Shown piece after piece: positions 1-6,371 of a DNA stretch of 24,913 bases. Below the pieces are notes generated by a model, which was not told the origin of the DNA, did no database searches, and worked only from the letters and a program-made list of their open reading frames with translations. Origin of the DNA: an uncultured Lactobacillus sp. (lineage in GTDB: Bacteria > Bacillota > Bacilli > Lactobacillales > Lactobacillaceae); the NCBI RefSeq assembly GCF_902491705.1, contig NZ_CABUIW010000031.1, positions 1-24,913 of the forward strand, written 5' to 3'. Position 1 is the first letter of the stretch, and each line of letters begins with the position of its first letter. The translations under genes and the position numbers were made by a program.

Positions 1-117
1 GCTCAAGCTATAGAGGAATATATCAAATACTATAACGAAGAAAGGATAAAGAGCAGATTAAAAGGCTTAACTCCGAAAGAATATCGGAATCAAGCCTCTA
101 TTAATCCTATGTTTTAA
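1..117 (+). CDS. IS3-family transposase OrfB, C-terminal end (partial)
   Basis: The reading frame is open from base 1 and encodes the last 38 residues of an IS3-family (IS150/IS1223-like) transposase. The tail contains the motif EYIKYYNEERIKSRLKGLTP followed by KEYRNQA, which is characteristic of the end of the DDE integrase core (rve) domain. The 5' part lies outside the window, so it cannot be said whether the copy is intact. The stop codon TAA lies just before the terminal inverted repeat, the normal arrangement for this family. The family call is confident; the exact IS name is not. Confidence 0.85.
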   Translation, partial: AQAIEEYIKYYNEERIKSRLKGLTPKEYRNQASINPMF

Positions 118-144
118 AATGTCTACTTTTTAGGTCCCACTTCA
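1..144 (+). mobile_element. IS3-family insertion sequence, right end
   Basis: The right terminal repeat occupies about 120-144 and ends in CA. Its reverse complement, beginning TGAAGTGGGACC, matches 21 of 25 bases of the repeat that opens the second element at 24848. The two elements therefore belong to the same IS type and point the same way. The gntR transcript on the minus strand runs directly into this end, and no hairpin terminator for gntR is visible between 145 and 182. Confidence 0.8.
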
Positions 145-182
145 AATTGTAAATGAGATTGGAGTTTTTTTAGTTTTGTCTA

Positions 183-884
183 TTACTTAGAAAAAGTAAA
201 TTCAAATCTTTCAGCGACATAACGAGCGCGTGTGTATTCAAATGGTTGTCCAGATGCTAGTTCAGTAACCTGACGTCTAGTGATTAAGGCTTCGCCTTTT
301 TTAGCCTTTAATAAGCGGGCGTCTTGTTCATTGGCAACCGAAGCTGAAATATGTTCAGTTACTCGGCCAACTTCAAAGCCGCCGCGCTTTTCTAAAGTTT
401 CGTACAAGTGAGTTGAAACTTCTTCTTTTGAGAAGTCCTTAACCAAGAAATAAGGTACAGTAACGACTTCATAACAAATAGGCGTATCGTCTGCGTAACG
501 GATTCTCTCCATGCGTAAGACTTTTTCATCTTGCTTCAAAGAAAGACGTTCTTTTTCTGACAAAGATGGATTGCCGATTTGGTAAGAAATCAACTTGCTT
601 GAAGGCTTTTGACCGTTTGCCTTAGTGATTTCGGTAAAGGACATAATCCCTGACATTCTTTCCTGCACCTTTTGGCTAGCGACATAAGTACCGCTACCTA
701 GGCGTCTTTCAAGGATTCCTTCTTCTTCTAGCGTATTAATAGCTTGACGCAAAGTCATTCTTGAAACGCCAAATTTTACTGATAATTGACGTTCAGCTGG
801 AATTCGGTCCCCCACCTTATACACATGATTTTCAATATCGCGCTTGATCTGATTATGGATCTTGATATACATAGGTTCTTCCAT
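183..884 (-). CDS. GntR/HutC-family transcriptional regulator (UTRA effector domain)
   Basis: A 233-residue cytoplasmic repressor or activator. Residues 1-70 form a GntR winged helix, with the recognition helix in SVKFGVSRMTLRQAI and the wing RRLGSGTYVA. The rest is a UTRA domain (MSGIMSFTEITKANG, then the typical LISYQIG...LRMERIRY...ICYEVVTVPY pattern), which in HutC, TreR and NagR binds a sugar, sugar phosphate or amino-acid derivative. An upstream TTG at 902 could extend it by six codons. The ATG at 884 is preferred because GGAGGCGA lies 8 bases before it and would be inside the longer frame. It follows the beta-helix gene by 92 bp, and two GntR-type operator candidates lie in that gap, suggesting autoregulation. 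The effector is unknown; oppA and the beta-helix gene upstream are the only local target candidates. Confidence 0.85.
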   Translation of the reverse strand: MEEPMYIKIHNQIKRDIENHVYKVGDRIPAERQLSVKFGVSRMTLRQAINTLEEEGILERRLGSGTYVASQKVQERMSGIMSFTEITKANGQKPSSKLISYQIGNPSLSEKERLSLKQDEKVLRMERIRYADDTPICYEVVTVPYFLVKDFSKEEVSTHLYETLEKRGGFEVGRVTEHISASVANEQDARLLKAKKGEALITRRQVTELASGQPFEYTRARYVAERFEFTFSK

Positions 885-902
885 AGTATCTGTCGCCTCC
901 AA

Positions 903-949
903 AGTCTAGTACTAGCTATTATTATAATTCAAATTGGTCTAGATTGCAT
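903..949 (-). promoter_or_regulatory. gntR promoter region with two candidate operators
   Basis: Read on the minus strand, a TATAAT -10 box lies at 921-926; the -35 is weak. The bases at 937-944 (GTCTAGAT, within ATTGGTCTAGATTG) match seven of eight positions of the HutC-subfamily operator core GTnTAnAC. Downstream of the -10, a perfect 10-bp palindrome CTAGTACTAG occupies 906-915. One site at the -35 and one at the start site would fit autorepression. Binding is inferred from pattern only. Confidence 0.45.
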
Positions 950-976
950 TTATTACGGTAGATTAATTTTATCATG

Positions 977-2074
977 CTATTTTCTTTTAGCGGTCCATTG
1001 GACTCCTAAAATATAAACATTGGGGCTTTTATCACATTCTACGCTTAATTTTTCACCCTTATCGGCAACCACATTGGTGTGCAGCTTAGCGTCGTCTTGC
1101 ACAGTTAAGTTGGCACCATTAGGGTGAAGTAATAAATCATGACCGCGCAAATGTGCTTTACCGCTTAAGGCCAAGAAGTATTCGTAATTCATGTTGCCCA
1201 TGAAGCTTACTCTTGTTGCCTCGCAAGTGGATTGATCTTGAAAATCACTGTGTGCGGTGACTGTAGAATTGCTCATCGTTACTTTTGCTTCGTTAACAAC
1301 TACCATGCGGTTAATCGTGCAGTTTTGAATAATCGTCCGCGTCTTCTTATCAATATAAACGCCGCCGTTAAACTTGCTGTTCATAATGTTGCTCCAGCAA
1401 TCGTCGCTTAAGTATAGACAAGAATCATCTGTAGACTTGACCGTACTATTAAGCATGTTCATCCAAGTTTGCCCGTGAAGCAAAATATAATCGGCTTCAG
1501 AGTTGTTCAAGTCAAGTTCCGCATTAGTTTTAGCAAAAGTATTAATACTGCCGTGGATCACAGAATTATTAACAATTGCTGTACCCTGTCCTTCTAAGGC
1601 CAAAGCACAATATTTATCTGACTTATAGTCAATCTCAGAATCATTCATTTCTAAACGGAAATTAGCATTTGCGTACATTGAGACTGATCCATTGATAATC
1701 TTTGTTGAATAAAGTTCAAGCGTTACTTTCCCATTAACGGCAATAGCGGCAGTGTCGGTGCCATTACCTTTAACAAAGCAATTGCGCAAGGTCAAATAGC
1801 CATCGGTTTCAATATTATCCGTGGTGGTATTAATGCATAAATTTTCTAAAGTAACATAGCGGCTATCTTCTGAAACGCTGATATAGCCGGTAATTGTTGT
1901 ATCTTCTGGAACGGATCCTGTTCCTTTAATTGTGATATCTGTTAGCGTTAAGCCTTGTGGCAAGTAGTAAAAGCCGGGTCCTAGCATTAATACATCATCT
2001 GCGCGCAGATCTTTTAATGCTTCATGCCAGCTAACTTCGCTACTTGAGCCGCCAACTCTAATTATTCTAGCCAT
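977..2074 (-). CDS. Right-handed beta-helix repeat protein, cytoplasmic, unknown function
   Basis: A 365-residue protein with no signal peptide, membrane segment or sorting signal. Almost its whole length is short beta-strand/turn units carrying Asn and Ser ladders (examples: VNNSVIHGSI, LNNSEADYIL, MNSKFNGGVY, IQNCTINRMV, MSNSTVTAHS). This is the pattern of a right-handed parallel beta-helix as in pectate lyase-like folds. No Asp/Arg pectinase catalytic set is recognisable and there is no export signal, so a polysaccharide lyase role is not supported. The start has AAGGGGAA about six bases upstream. It lies 125 bp downstream of oppA with its own promoter, and upstream of gntR. It may be a scaffold or binding protein; I cannot assign a function. 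Confidence 0.7.
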   Translation of the reverse strand: MARIIRVGGSSSEVSWHEALKDLRADDVLMLGPGFYYLPQGLTLTDITIKGTGSVPEDTTITGYISVSEDSRYVTLENLCINTTTDNIETDGYLTLRNCFVKGNGTDTAAIAVNGKVTLELYSTKIINGSVSMYANANFRLEMNDSEIDYKSDKYCALALEGQGTAIVNNSVIHGSINTFAKTNAELDLNNSEADYILLHGQTWMNMLNSTVKSTDDSCLYLSDDCWSNIMNSKFNGGVYIDKKTRTIIQNCTINRMVVVNEAKVTMSNSTVTAHSDFQDQSTCEATRVSFMGNMNYEYFLALSGKAHLRGHDLLLHPNGANLTVQDDAKLHTNVVADKGEKLSVECDKSPNVYILGVQWTAKRK

Positions 2075-2130
2075 TCACATTCCCCTTAATTTTAAAAAAA
2101 GACCAGATACTATTTTACTTGTTTTTAGCA

Positions 2131-2161
2131 AATATAGGTAAATTTTGCTTAATAGCAAAAA
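2131..2161 (-). promoter_or_regulatory. Promoter of the beta-helix gene with a dyad over the -35
   Basis: On the minus strand, TTGCTA (2153-2158) and TATATT (2131-2136) are separated by 16 bp. The -35 hexamer sits inside the palindrome TTTTGCTTAATAGCAAAA (2144-2161), a plausible regulator site. No protein can be named for it. Confidence 0.5.
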
Positions 2162-2164
2162 TAA

Positions 2165-2187
2165 AACTTGATCGACATGACCAAGTT
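2165..2187 (-). terminator. Rho-independent terminator of the oppA-like gene
   Basis: On the minus strand AACTTGGTC pairs with GATCAAGTT (9 bp, one G-U) around a 5-base loop and is followed by a T-rich run. It lies 12 bp after the oppA stop. Confidence 0.75.
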
Positions 2188-2198
2188 CTATTTATGAT

Positions 2199-3821
2199 TT
2201 ACTTCATTTTAACATTCCAGTAGTAAGCTACATTGCCATATGGTGAAAGCTTGAAGCCTTGTACATCGGGCTTAAGCAAGTATGAAGCTCCTGCTTGGAA
2301 AAGCGGTGTCGCAAAAGCATCTTTTTGAATCAATTGTCGCTCAGCTGCAATTAAAGCTTGCAATCGTTGCTTAGGCTTAGCTGCATAAGTTGAACGAGCA
2401 AGATCAATTTGGTGCCAGAAATTATTGTTCTTGTAATCTTGTTCAAGGTTGAATAATCCGCCGATAGTTAAGAAGTCGAGTGGATCTTCATAACTTGGTT
2501 GCCAAGTACCGTAGACAAAGTCGTAATTGTGGTTAGTGGTATTAGACAAACGTGACTTCAATGGAATTGAGCGAACGTTAATTGTTAAGCCCGGCAAGTT
2601 ACGCATCAAATCACTTTGGATAAATTCGCCGACACGCTTAGCGTCATCGATATCGGAAGTAAGAAGTTCAAGTGTGATCTTCTTTTTGCCTAATTGTCTT
2701 TGAGCAATCTTCCATTCCTTGCGAGCATCCTTAACGTTGTAAGTTACCATATCGCCGGCATCCTTGCGGTAGTCGTTACCAGTTGAAGAATCAGTGATGA
2801 AGTCAGCGGCAACAATACCGTTAGATGGACGTCCTGCATGAAGCACTGTGTTAACTAATTGCTTTTTGTTAATGGCTTGACTGATAGCACGTCTTACGTG
2901 GACGTTACCAGTTGTCTTTCTCTTCAAGTTAAAAGTCATGTAGCCGTTAGTTGGCGTTACTTGAGAGTGGTAATCTTTATTATTTTGGTATTGCTTTACA
3001 AAGTCTGAACTAAGTGGAGTGTAGTCTAAACTACCGCTTCTGAACAAGTTAACACCAGTTGAAGTAGTTTGAACTACTTGCATGTTTACCTTGTCTAAGC
3101 TAACTGACTTCTTGTTCCAGTAGTTCTTGTTCTTTTGCAAGGTCCACTTCAAGTTAGAACCAGTCCAACCTTTAACAGTAAATGGACCGTTGTAGACTAG
3201 GTTCTTGCTGCTGGTACCATATTTACTGCCAAGCTTCTTAACTACCTTGGTATCTTGAGGATAGAATTGTGCACCTTCTAAGATTTCTGGCAAATATGGA
3301 ATTGGGTTAGCTAAAGTAACCTGAAGACGATATTTGCCCAAAGCCTTGATACCAAGGGAGTTAACTTTAGCCTTGCCTTGGGTGATCTTAGTACCATTTT
3401 TGATGATGGCATAACCGTCGCTGTCGAGGGATGAATTCTTAGGATCGACAGTTCTTTGCCAACCAGTTACGTAGTCTTGTGCAGTAACGGGATCGCCGTT
3501 GGACCATTTAGCATCTTTACGTAAAGAGTATGTATAAACCTTTTGGTCTTTTGACACCTTCACGTTAGTTGCACCAGCAAGCTTAGCGTGGTTGTTCTTG
3601 TCAAAACGGTAAAGACCTTCCATTGCATTTTGTAAAACTTCGGAACTGGTTGTGTCACCATACTTACTTGAATCCAGCGTAGAAATTTCGTTAGAAGTTG
3701 CTGTATTCATTACTTGCTTGGATGAGGATGATGAACCAGTATTTGAATTAGAACATGCTGCAAGTACCCCAGCTGCAGTCATAGTGATAATTCCGAGTAA
3801 AAACTTATTCTTGCTTTTCAC
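2199..3821 (-). CDS. Peptide ABC transporter substrate-binding lipoprotein (OppA family)
   Basis: A 540-residue extracytoplasmic solute-binding protein of family 5, which captures oligopeptides at the outer membrane face and delivers them to an Opp permease. Residues 1-23 are a lipoprotein signal with lipobox LAAC, so the mature protein starts at Cys-23, followed by a Ser/Asn-rich linker. Family signatures are EISTLDSSKYGD near residue 45, VYTYSLRKDAKWSNGDPVTAQDY, and the downstream HVRRAISQAINK and YEDPLDFLT segments. The start is GTG, chosen because GGGAGGAGAA precedes it closely. No OppB, C, D or F gene is nearby, so this is a solitary binding protein that presumably serves a permease encoded elsewhere. 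Peptide specificity cannot be read from the sequence. Confidence 0.92.
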   Translation of the reverse strand: MKSKNKFLLGIITMTAAGVLAACSNSNTGSSSSSKQVMNTATSNEISTLDSSKYGDTTSSEVLQNAMEGLYRFDKNNHAKLAGATNVKVSKDQKVYTYSLRKDAKWSNGDPVTAQDYVTGWQRTVDPKNSSLDSDGYAIIKNGTKITQGKAKVNSLGIKALGKYRLQVTLANPIPYLPEILEGAQFYPQDTKVVKKLGSKYGTSSKNLVYNGPFTVKGWTGSNLKWTLQKNKNYWNKKSVSLDKVNMQVVQTTSTGVNLFRSGSLDYTPLSSDFVKQYQNNKDYHSQVTPTNGYMTFNLKRKTTGNVHVRRAISQAINKKQLVNTVLHAGRPSNGIVAADFITDSSTGNDYRKDAGDMVTYNVKDARKEWKIAQRQLGKKKITLELLTSDIDDAKRVGEFIQSDLMRNLPGLTINVRSIPLKSRLSNTTNHNYDFVYGTWQPSYEDPLDFLTIGGLFNLEQDYKNNNFWHQIDLARSTYAAKPKQRLQALIAAERQLIQKDAFATPLFQAGASYLLKPDVQGFKLSPYGNVAYYWNVKMK

Positions 3822-3853
3822 GATAATTTCTCCTCCCTTACTTACAATTTGAT

Positions 3854-3883
3854 AGTATACATAAAAATGGAGAAAATTAACAA
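3854..3883 (-). promoter_or_regulatory. Promoter of the oppA-like gene
   Basis: On the minus strand TTGTTA (3878-3883) and TATACT (3854-3859) are 18 bp apart. Just upstream, CTATGCA (3903-3909) and TGCATAG (3915-3921) form a 7-bp inverted repeat with a 5-base spacer, a possible regulator site next to the -35. Confidence 0.6.
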
Positions 3884-3933
3884 TACTTTGTCTTGATAAC
3901 CGCTATGCAATTTCTGCATAGTTAAAAATACGC

Positions 3934-3960
3934 AAAAAAAGAAACGTCGAATGACGTTTC
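3934..3960 (-). terminator. Terminator of the tRNA-Tyr/tRNA-Gln transcript
   Basis: GAAACGTC (3941-3948) pairs with GACGTTTC (3953-3960) around a GAAT loop. On the minus strand the stem is followed by seven Ts. It sits 30 bp past the 3' end of tRNA-Gln. Confidence 0.85.
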
Positions 3961-3990
3961 TTCTTCGGGTTGGGTGTTCTTTTAGAACTA

Positions 3991-4062
3991 TTGAGTTAGC
4001 TGGATTCGAACCAGCGCATGATGGTACCAAAAACCATTGCCTTACCACTTGGCTATAACCCA
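3991..4062 (-). tRNA. tRNA-Gln (anticodon TTG)
   Basis: A 72-nt cloverleaf on the minus strand. Acceptor TGGGTTA pairs with TAACTCA with one G-U at the third pair. The anticodon stem is ATGGT/ACCAT with loop TTTTGGT, giving anticodon TTG. The T arm is GCTGG-TTCGAAT-CCAGC and the discriminator is A. CCA is not encoded. It is identical to the tRNA-Gln at 19277 except for one base in the 3' acceptor strand. It is cotranscribed after tRNA-Tyr. Confidence 0.95.
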
Positions 4063-4096
4063 ATACCAGCTGAGCTTTTTACTTGTTGCTCAACAA

Positions 4097-4178
4097 TGGA
4101 GGAGGGTGGATTCGAACCGCCGAACTCAGAGAGAGCGGTTTTACAGACCGCCGCGTTTAGCCACTTCGCTACTCCTCC
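4097..4178 (-). tRNA. tRNA-Tyr (anticodon GTA)
   Basis: An 82-nt class II tRNA on the minus strand. Acceptor GGAGGAG pairs with CTCCTCC and the discriminator is A. The anticodon loop CTGTAAA gives GTA, and a long variable arm (CTCTCTCTGAG) is present as expected for bacterial tRNA-Tyr. CCA is not encoded. The T stem reads GGCGG/CCACC, which leaves a C-A mismatch at the middle pair. It is the first gene of the two-tRNA transcript. Confidence 0.95.
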
Positions 4179-4194
4179 GTTAGCTGACTTAATT

Positions 4195-4223
4195 ATAATA
4201 ACGAATATCGATGTAAAATGCAA
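4195..4223 (-). promoter_or_regulatory. Promoter of the tRNA-Tyr/tRNA-Gln operon
   Basis: On the minus strand TTGCAT (4218-4223) is 17 bp from TATTAT (4195-4200), about 17 bp upstream of the tRNA-Tyr 5' end. Confidence 0.65.
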
Positions 4224-4247
4224 GGCTTTTTTCAAAAAAATTTTCTC

Positions 4248-4275
4248 TTGCAAAAATAAATTTATGATGTATATT
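4248..4275 (+). promoter_or_regulatory. Promoter of eno
   Basis: TTGCAA (4248-4253) and TATATT (4270-4275) are 16 bp apart. Initiation near 4282 would give a leader of about 140 nt before the eno ATG, unusually long for a glycolytic gene. It lies back to back with the tRNA promoter. Confidence 0.6.
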
Positions 4276-4294
4276 AAGTTTGTAAATTGAATAC

Positions 4295-4380
4295 GGCGAT
4301 GACGTTCGCCTTTAAATGAGCAAAATCTAATGACGTCTACTTTTACCTACACACTGAGTGTGTACACAGAAAGTAGGCGT
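4295..4380 (+). promoter_or_regulatory. Structured 5' leader of eno (candidate cis-regulatory RNA)
   Basis: Two hairpins are visible. The first pairs GGCGA (4295-4299) with TCGCC (4306-4310) around loop TGACGT. The second is a long composite: 11 bp ACGTCTACTTT (4333-4343) with AAAGTAGGCGT (4370-4380, one G-U), capped by TACACAC (4348-4354) with GTGTGTA (4358-4364). A T-rich tract (4381-4407) follows directly, then GGAGGT and the ATG. Loop GACGT of the first hairpin can pair with ACGTC at the base of the second, so the two states may exclude each other. The long hairpin plus T tract resembles a weak terminator. Regulation is inferred. Confidence 0.5.
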
Positions 4381-4422
4381 TATTTCTTTTACTCTTTTTT
4401 GTTTTTTCGGAGGTATAAAACT

Positions 4423-5709
4423 ATGACTGTTTATGTTGAAAAAGTTCGCGCAATGGAAATTTTTGATTCTCGCGGCAACCCTACTGTTGAAGTTCATGCA
4501 ACTTTATCAGATGGCACTGTTGCTAAGGCAGAAGTCCCATCAGGTGCTTCAACTGGTGAAAAAGAAGCGGTTGAACTTCGCGATGGTGGTTCACGCTTGA
4601 GTGGCAAAGGCGTTGAAAAAGCTGTTGAAAATGTTAATGGTGAAATCAATAAGGCATTGCAAGGTGCAGACCCATTCAACCAAGCTAAGATCGATCGCAC
4701 AATGATCGAATTAGACGGCACACCTAACAAGGCACGTTTAGGTGCTAATGCTATCTTGGGTGTGTCAATGGCAATCGCTCGCGCTGCTGCCAAATCAAGA
4801 AAAGAACCTCTTTACCGCTACCTTGGCGGTGTAGATCTTGAATTACCACAAACTTTCCACAACGTAATTAATGGTGGTAAGCACGCAGATAACGGCATTG
4901 ATATCCAAGAATTCATGATCACTCCTGTTAAAAAGACTTCCTTCAGAGATGGTTTTGAAAAGATCGTTAACACTTACCACACATTGAAGAAAGTTATCGA
5001 AGAAGCCGGCTTTGAAACTGGTTTAGGTGATGAAGGTGGTTTTGCTCCTAACCTTAAGAGTTCCGAAGAAGCTTTGAAGATGCTTCATGAAGCTATTGTT
5101 AAGGCTGGTTACAAGCCAGGTGAAGATATCGCTATTGCCTTCGATGCTGCAGCAAGTTCTTTCTACAACAAGGAAGACCAAATGTACCACTTCGAAGGTC
5201 ATGTTTGGAACGGCGACCAAATGCTTGACTTCTACGACAAGCTATTGAAGGAATTCCCAGAAATCATTTCTGCCGAAGACCCATTTGACGAAAATGACTG
5301 GGACAACTTTGAAAAGTTTACTGCTAGATTCGGTAACAAGATTCAAGTTGTTGCTGATGATAACGTATGTACTAATCCAAAGCTCGTTCGCGAAGCCATC
5401 AAGGACAAGCTCTGCAACGCTGTTTTGATTAAAGTTAACCAAATTGGTACTATTACTGAAACCTTGGAAACCATTCGTCTTGCTAGAAAGAATAACTTCA
5501 CTACTATGGTTTCTCACCGTTCAGGTGAAACTGGCGACACCTTTATTGCTGACTTCACTGTAGCTACTAATGCGGCAGAACTTAAGTCTGGTGCTCCAGC
5601 TCGTTCAGAACGTGTCGAAAAGTACAATCGTTTGCTTGAAATTGAAGAAGAAATCGGCGTTAAGGATGAACGTTTAGCACATTTTCCAAACGATATTGAT
5701 TTAGATTAA
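4423..5709 (+). CDS. eno: Enolase (phosphopyruvate hydratase)
   Basis: A 428-residue glycolytic enzyme that interconverts 2-phosphoglycerate and phosphoenolpyruvate with Mg2+. The start at 4423 (MTVYVEKVRAMEIF) has GGAGGT 8 bases upstream; the open frame from 4330 only runs through the leader. Family motifs in order are SRGNPTVEV, the loop PSGASTGEKEAVELRDG, NGGKHADNGIDIQEF, GDEGGFAPN with the catalytic acid, SAEDPFDENDW and VVADDN with metal-binding acids, LIKVNQIGT with the catalytic Lys, and SHRSGETGD with the loop Lys in LKSGAPARS. The usual GETED is GETGD here, which I recall from other lactobacillar enolases. It is monocistronic, with its own terminator. In lactobacilli enolase is also found at the surface as a plasminogen or laminin binder; that is family knowledge, not visible here. 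Confidence 0.97.
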   Translation: MTVYVEKVRAMEIFDSRGNPTVEVHATLSDGTVAKAEVPSGASTGEKEAVELRDGGSRLSGKGVEKAVENVNGEINKALQGADPFNQAKIDRTMIELDGTPNKARLGANAILGVSMAIARAAAKSRKEPLYRYLGGVDLELPQTFHNVINGGKHADNGIDIQEFMITPVKKTSFRDGFEKIVNTYHTLKKVIEEAGFETGLGDEGGFAPNLKSSEEALKMLHEAIVKAGYKPGEDIAIAFDAAASSFYNKEDQMYHFEGHVWNGDQMLDFYDKLLKEFPEIISAEDPFDENDWDNFEKFTARFGNKIQVVADDNVCTNPKLVREAIKDKLCNAVLIKVNQIGTITETLETIRLARKNNFTTMVSHRSGETGDTFIADFTVATNAAELKSGAPARSERVEKYNRLLEIEEEIGVKDERLAHFPNDIDLD

Positions 5710-5789
5710 TTCTTCATTCCCCTATTTTTCTCAGACAAAAATTAACTAATATAATTAACTGATTTTAAAACTCGAACACTACACAAAAA

Positions 5790-5821
5790 ACAGAATGGTA
5801 TTCCCTCACCATTCTGTTTTT
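5790..5821 (+). terminator. Terminator of eno, probably bidirectional
   Basis: ACAGAATGGT (5790-5799) pairs with ACCATTCTGT (5808-5817), followed by T5 on the plus strand. A run of A on the other side gives a T run for minus-strand transcripts, so it may also end the toxin 1 mRNA coming from 6046. Confidence 0.9.
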
Positions 5822-5899
5822 ATATTTCTATCTACAACTTCATATTCAAATCAATGATACATCATTGCGTTTTGTGCCAAAATTTTATATAACCGTAGT

Positions 5900-5944
5900 T
5901 TAATATGACTATTGTGTGGGCTAATCCTTGTGATTAGCTTTTTT
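5900..5944 (+). ncRNA. Candidate antitoxin sRNA, copy 1
   Basis: A promoter TTGCGT (5865-5870), 17 bp, TATAAC (5888-5893) points at a short segment ending in an intrinsic terminator: GCTAATC (5920-5926) with GATTAGC (5932-5938), then T6. The product would be about 45 nt, convergent with the toxin gene and complementary to its last codons and 3' region. Its 5' part (TAGTTTAATATG) is an imperfect direct repeat of TAACCTAATCTG in the toxin 5' leader (8 of 12), the arrangement used by RNAII of the par/Fst system to block translation. The start site is estimated. Confidence 0.55.
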
Positions 5945-6046
5945 GATAGCCGAACGTAGAATAGACTTCCCTAAGACGTCCAAAACAAGGCTTATTGCAA
6001 TAGCACCAGCTAGTATCGTTACATCCCAGAATATTTCATTTGTCAT
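5921..6046 (-). CDS. Fst-like type I toxin peptide (41 aa), copy 1
   Basis: This small frame begins MTNEIFWDVTILAGAIAISL and continues with VLDVLGKSILRSAIKKANHK and a final Asp. GAGGTGA lies five bases before the ATG, a near-perfect ribosome site. The peptide has one hydrophobic segment (about residues 9-22) and a basic, charged tail, as membrane-damaging Fst/Ldr-type toxins have. The stretch LVLDVLGKSIL resembles LVLEMISRVL of Fst, but the usual transmembrane Pro is absent. The stop codon lies inside the terminator hairpin of the opposing sRNA. The promoter on the minus strand is TTGATA (6100-6105), 16 bp, TATTAT (6078-6083). The paralogue at 6220-6371 keeps the same start and tail but is frameshifted. 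Toxicity is inferred. Confidence 0.6.
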   Translation of the reverse strand: MTNEIFWDVTILAGAIAISLVLDVLGKSILRSAIKKANHKD

Positions 6047-6077
6047 AGTTTTCACCTCTATAACCTAATCTGCTTTG

Positions 6078-6105
6078 ATAATAGGATCTATTAAAATTAT
6101 ATCAA
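6078..6105 (-). promoter_or_regulatory. Promoter of toxin copy 1
   Basis: On the minus strand TTGATA (6100-6105) and TATTAT (6078-6083) are 16 bp apart. A start near 6071 gives a leader of only about 25 nt before the ATG. Copy 2 has a related but weaker arrangement (TTGATA at 6466-6471, TGTAAT at 6441-6446, 19 bp) and a longer leader. Confidence 0.5.
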
Positions 6106-6154
6106 ATGATGATATATCATTGCGTTTTGCGCAAAAATTCCATATAATTATAAA

Positions 6155-6243
6155 AGAAAAGGAGTTAGTGACTGCTACTCACTAACTCCAAGCGTAACTT
6201 AATATGACTTTTGTGTGGGCTAATCCTTGTGATTAGCTTTTTT
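6155..6243 (+). ncRNA. Candidate antitoxin sRNA, copy 2
   Basis: The promoter TTGCGT (6120-6125), 17 bp, TATAAT (6143-6148) is close to consensus. The RNA would be about 89 nt. It holds an 11-bp hairpin (6161-6189), then GTAACTTAA (6194-6202), and ends at the terminator GCTAATC/GATTAGC (6219-6237) with T6. GTAACTTAA recurs exactly at 6385-6393 in the leader of the opposing toxin mRNA, so the sRNA carries a perfect 9-nt complement to the region just upstream of the toxin ribosome site. Confidence 0.55.
6161..6189 (-). terminator. Hairpin, terminator of toxin 2 mRNA on the minus strand
   Basis: GGAGTTAGTGA (6161-6171) pairs perfectly with TCACTAACTCC (6179-6189). On the minus strand the stem is followed by a T-rich run (TTTTCTTTTA), so it can end the toxin transcript. 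On the plus strand there is no T run and it would be the 5' stabilising hairpin of the sRNA. It is absent from copy 1. Confidence 0.6.
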
Positions 6244-6371
6244 GTTTATTGCATTAGCAGTAGCCAAACGGATGAAAAACTTTCCTAATGCATCCAGGAT
6301 AATGCTTGTTGCAATAGCAATAACTATCACATTCAAGACAAGCCTACACTCCAGTCTATTCCATTTGTCAT
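6220..6371 (-). pseudogene. Fst-like type I toxin, copy 2, frameshifted
   Basis: It begins with the same ribosome site and MTN start as copy 1 but reads only MTNGIDWSVGLS before TGA. A different frame then resumes the toxin sequence: IAIATSIILDALGKFFIRL, then TANAINKKANHKD and the same TAG stop. Compared with copy 1 there are 11 extra bases around 6325-6345, which breaks the frame; without them it would be a 46-residue peptide. The promoter, leader hairpin, sRNA gene and terminator all remain, so the antitoxin RNA may still be made and may act on copy 1. In the leader, GTAACTT (minus-strand image of 6423-6429) can pair with AAGTTAC (image of 6385-6391) next to the ribosome site. Confidence 0.55.

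Noticed and set aside
786..1016. Plus-strand 76-codon frame over the start of gntR
   Set aside because: It is antisense to gntR and the beta-helix gene end, with no ribosome site and no family resemblance.
3842..4290. Frames of 66-90 codons across the tRNA genes on both strands
   Set aside because: They read through tRNA-Gln and tRNA-Tyr, which fold as complete cloverleafs; such frames are a known artefact.
4295..4380. Simple rho-independent terminator before eno
   Set aside because: The hairpin is AT-rich in the middle, the T tract is interrupted by C and A, and it lies within the eno leader with no upstream plus-strand gene to end.
4330..4422. N-terminal extension of enolase by 31 residues
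   Set aside because: No ribosome site upstream; the extra residues match nothing in enolases and the DNA is the hairpin leader. GGAGGT supports 4423.
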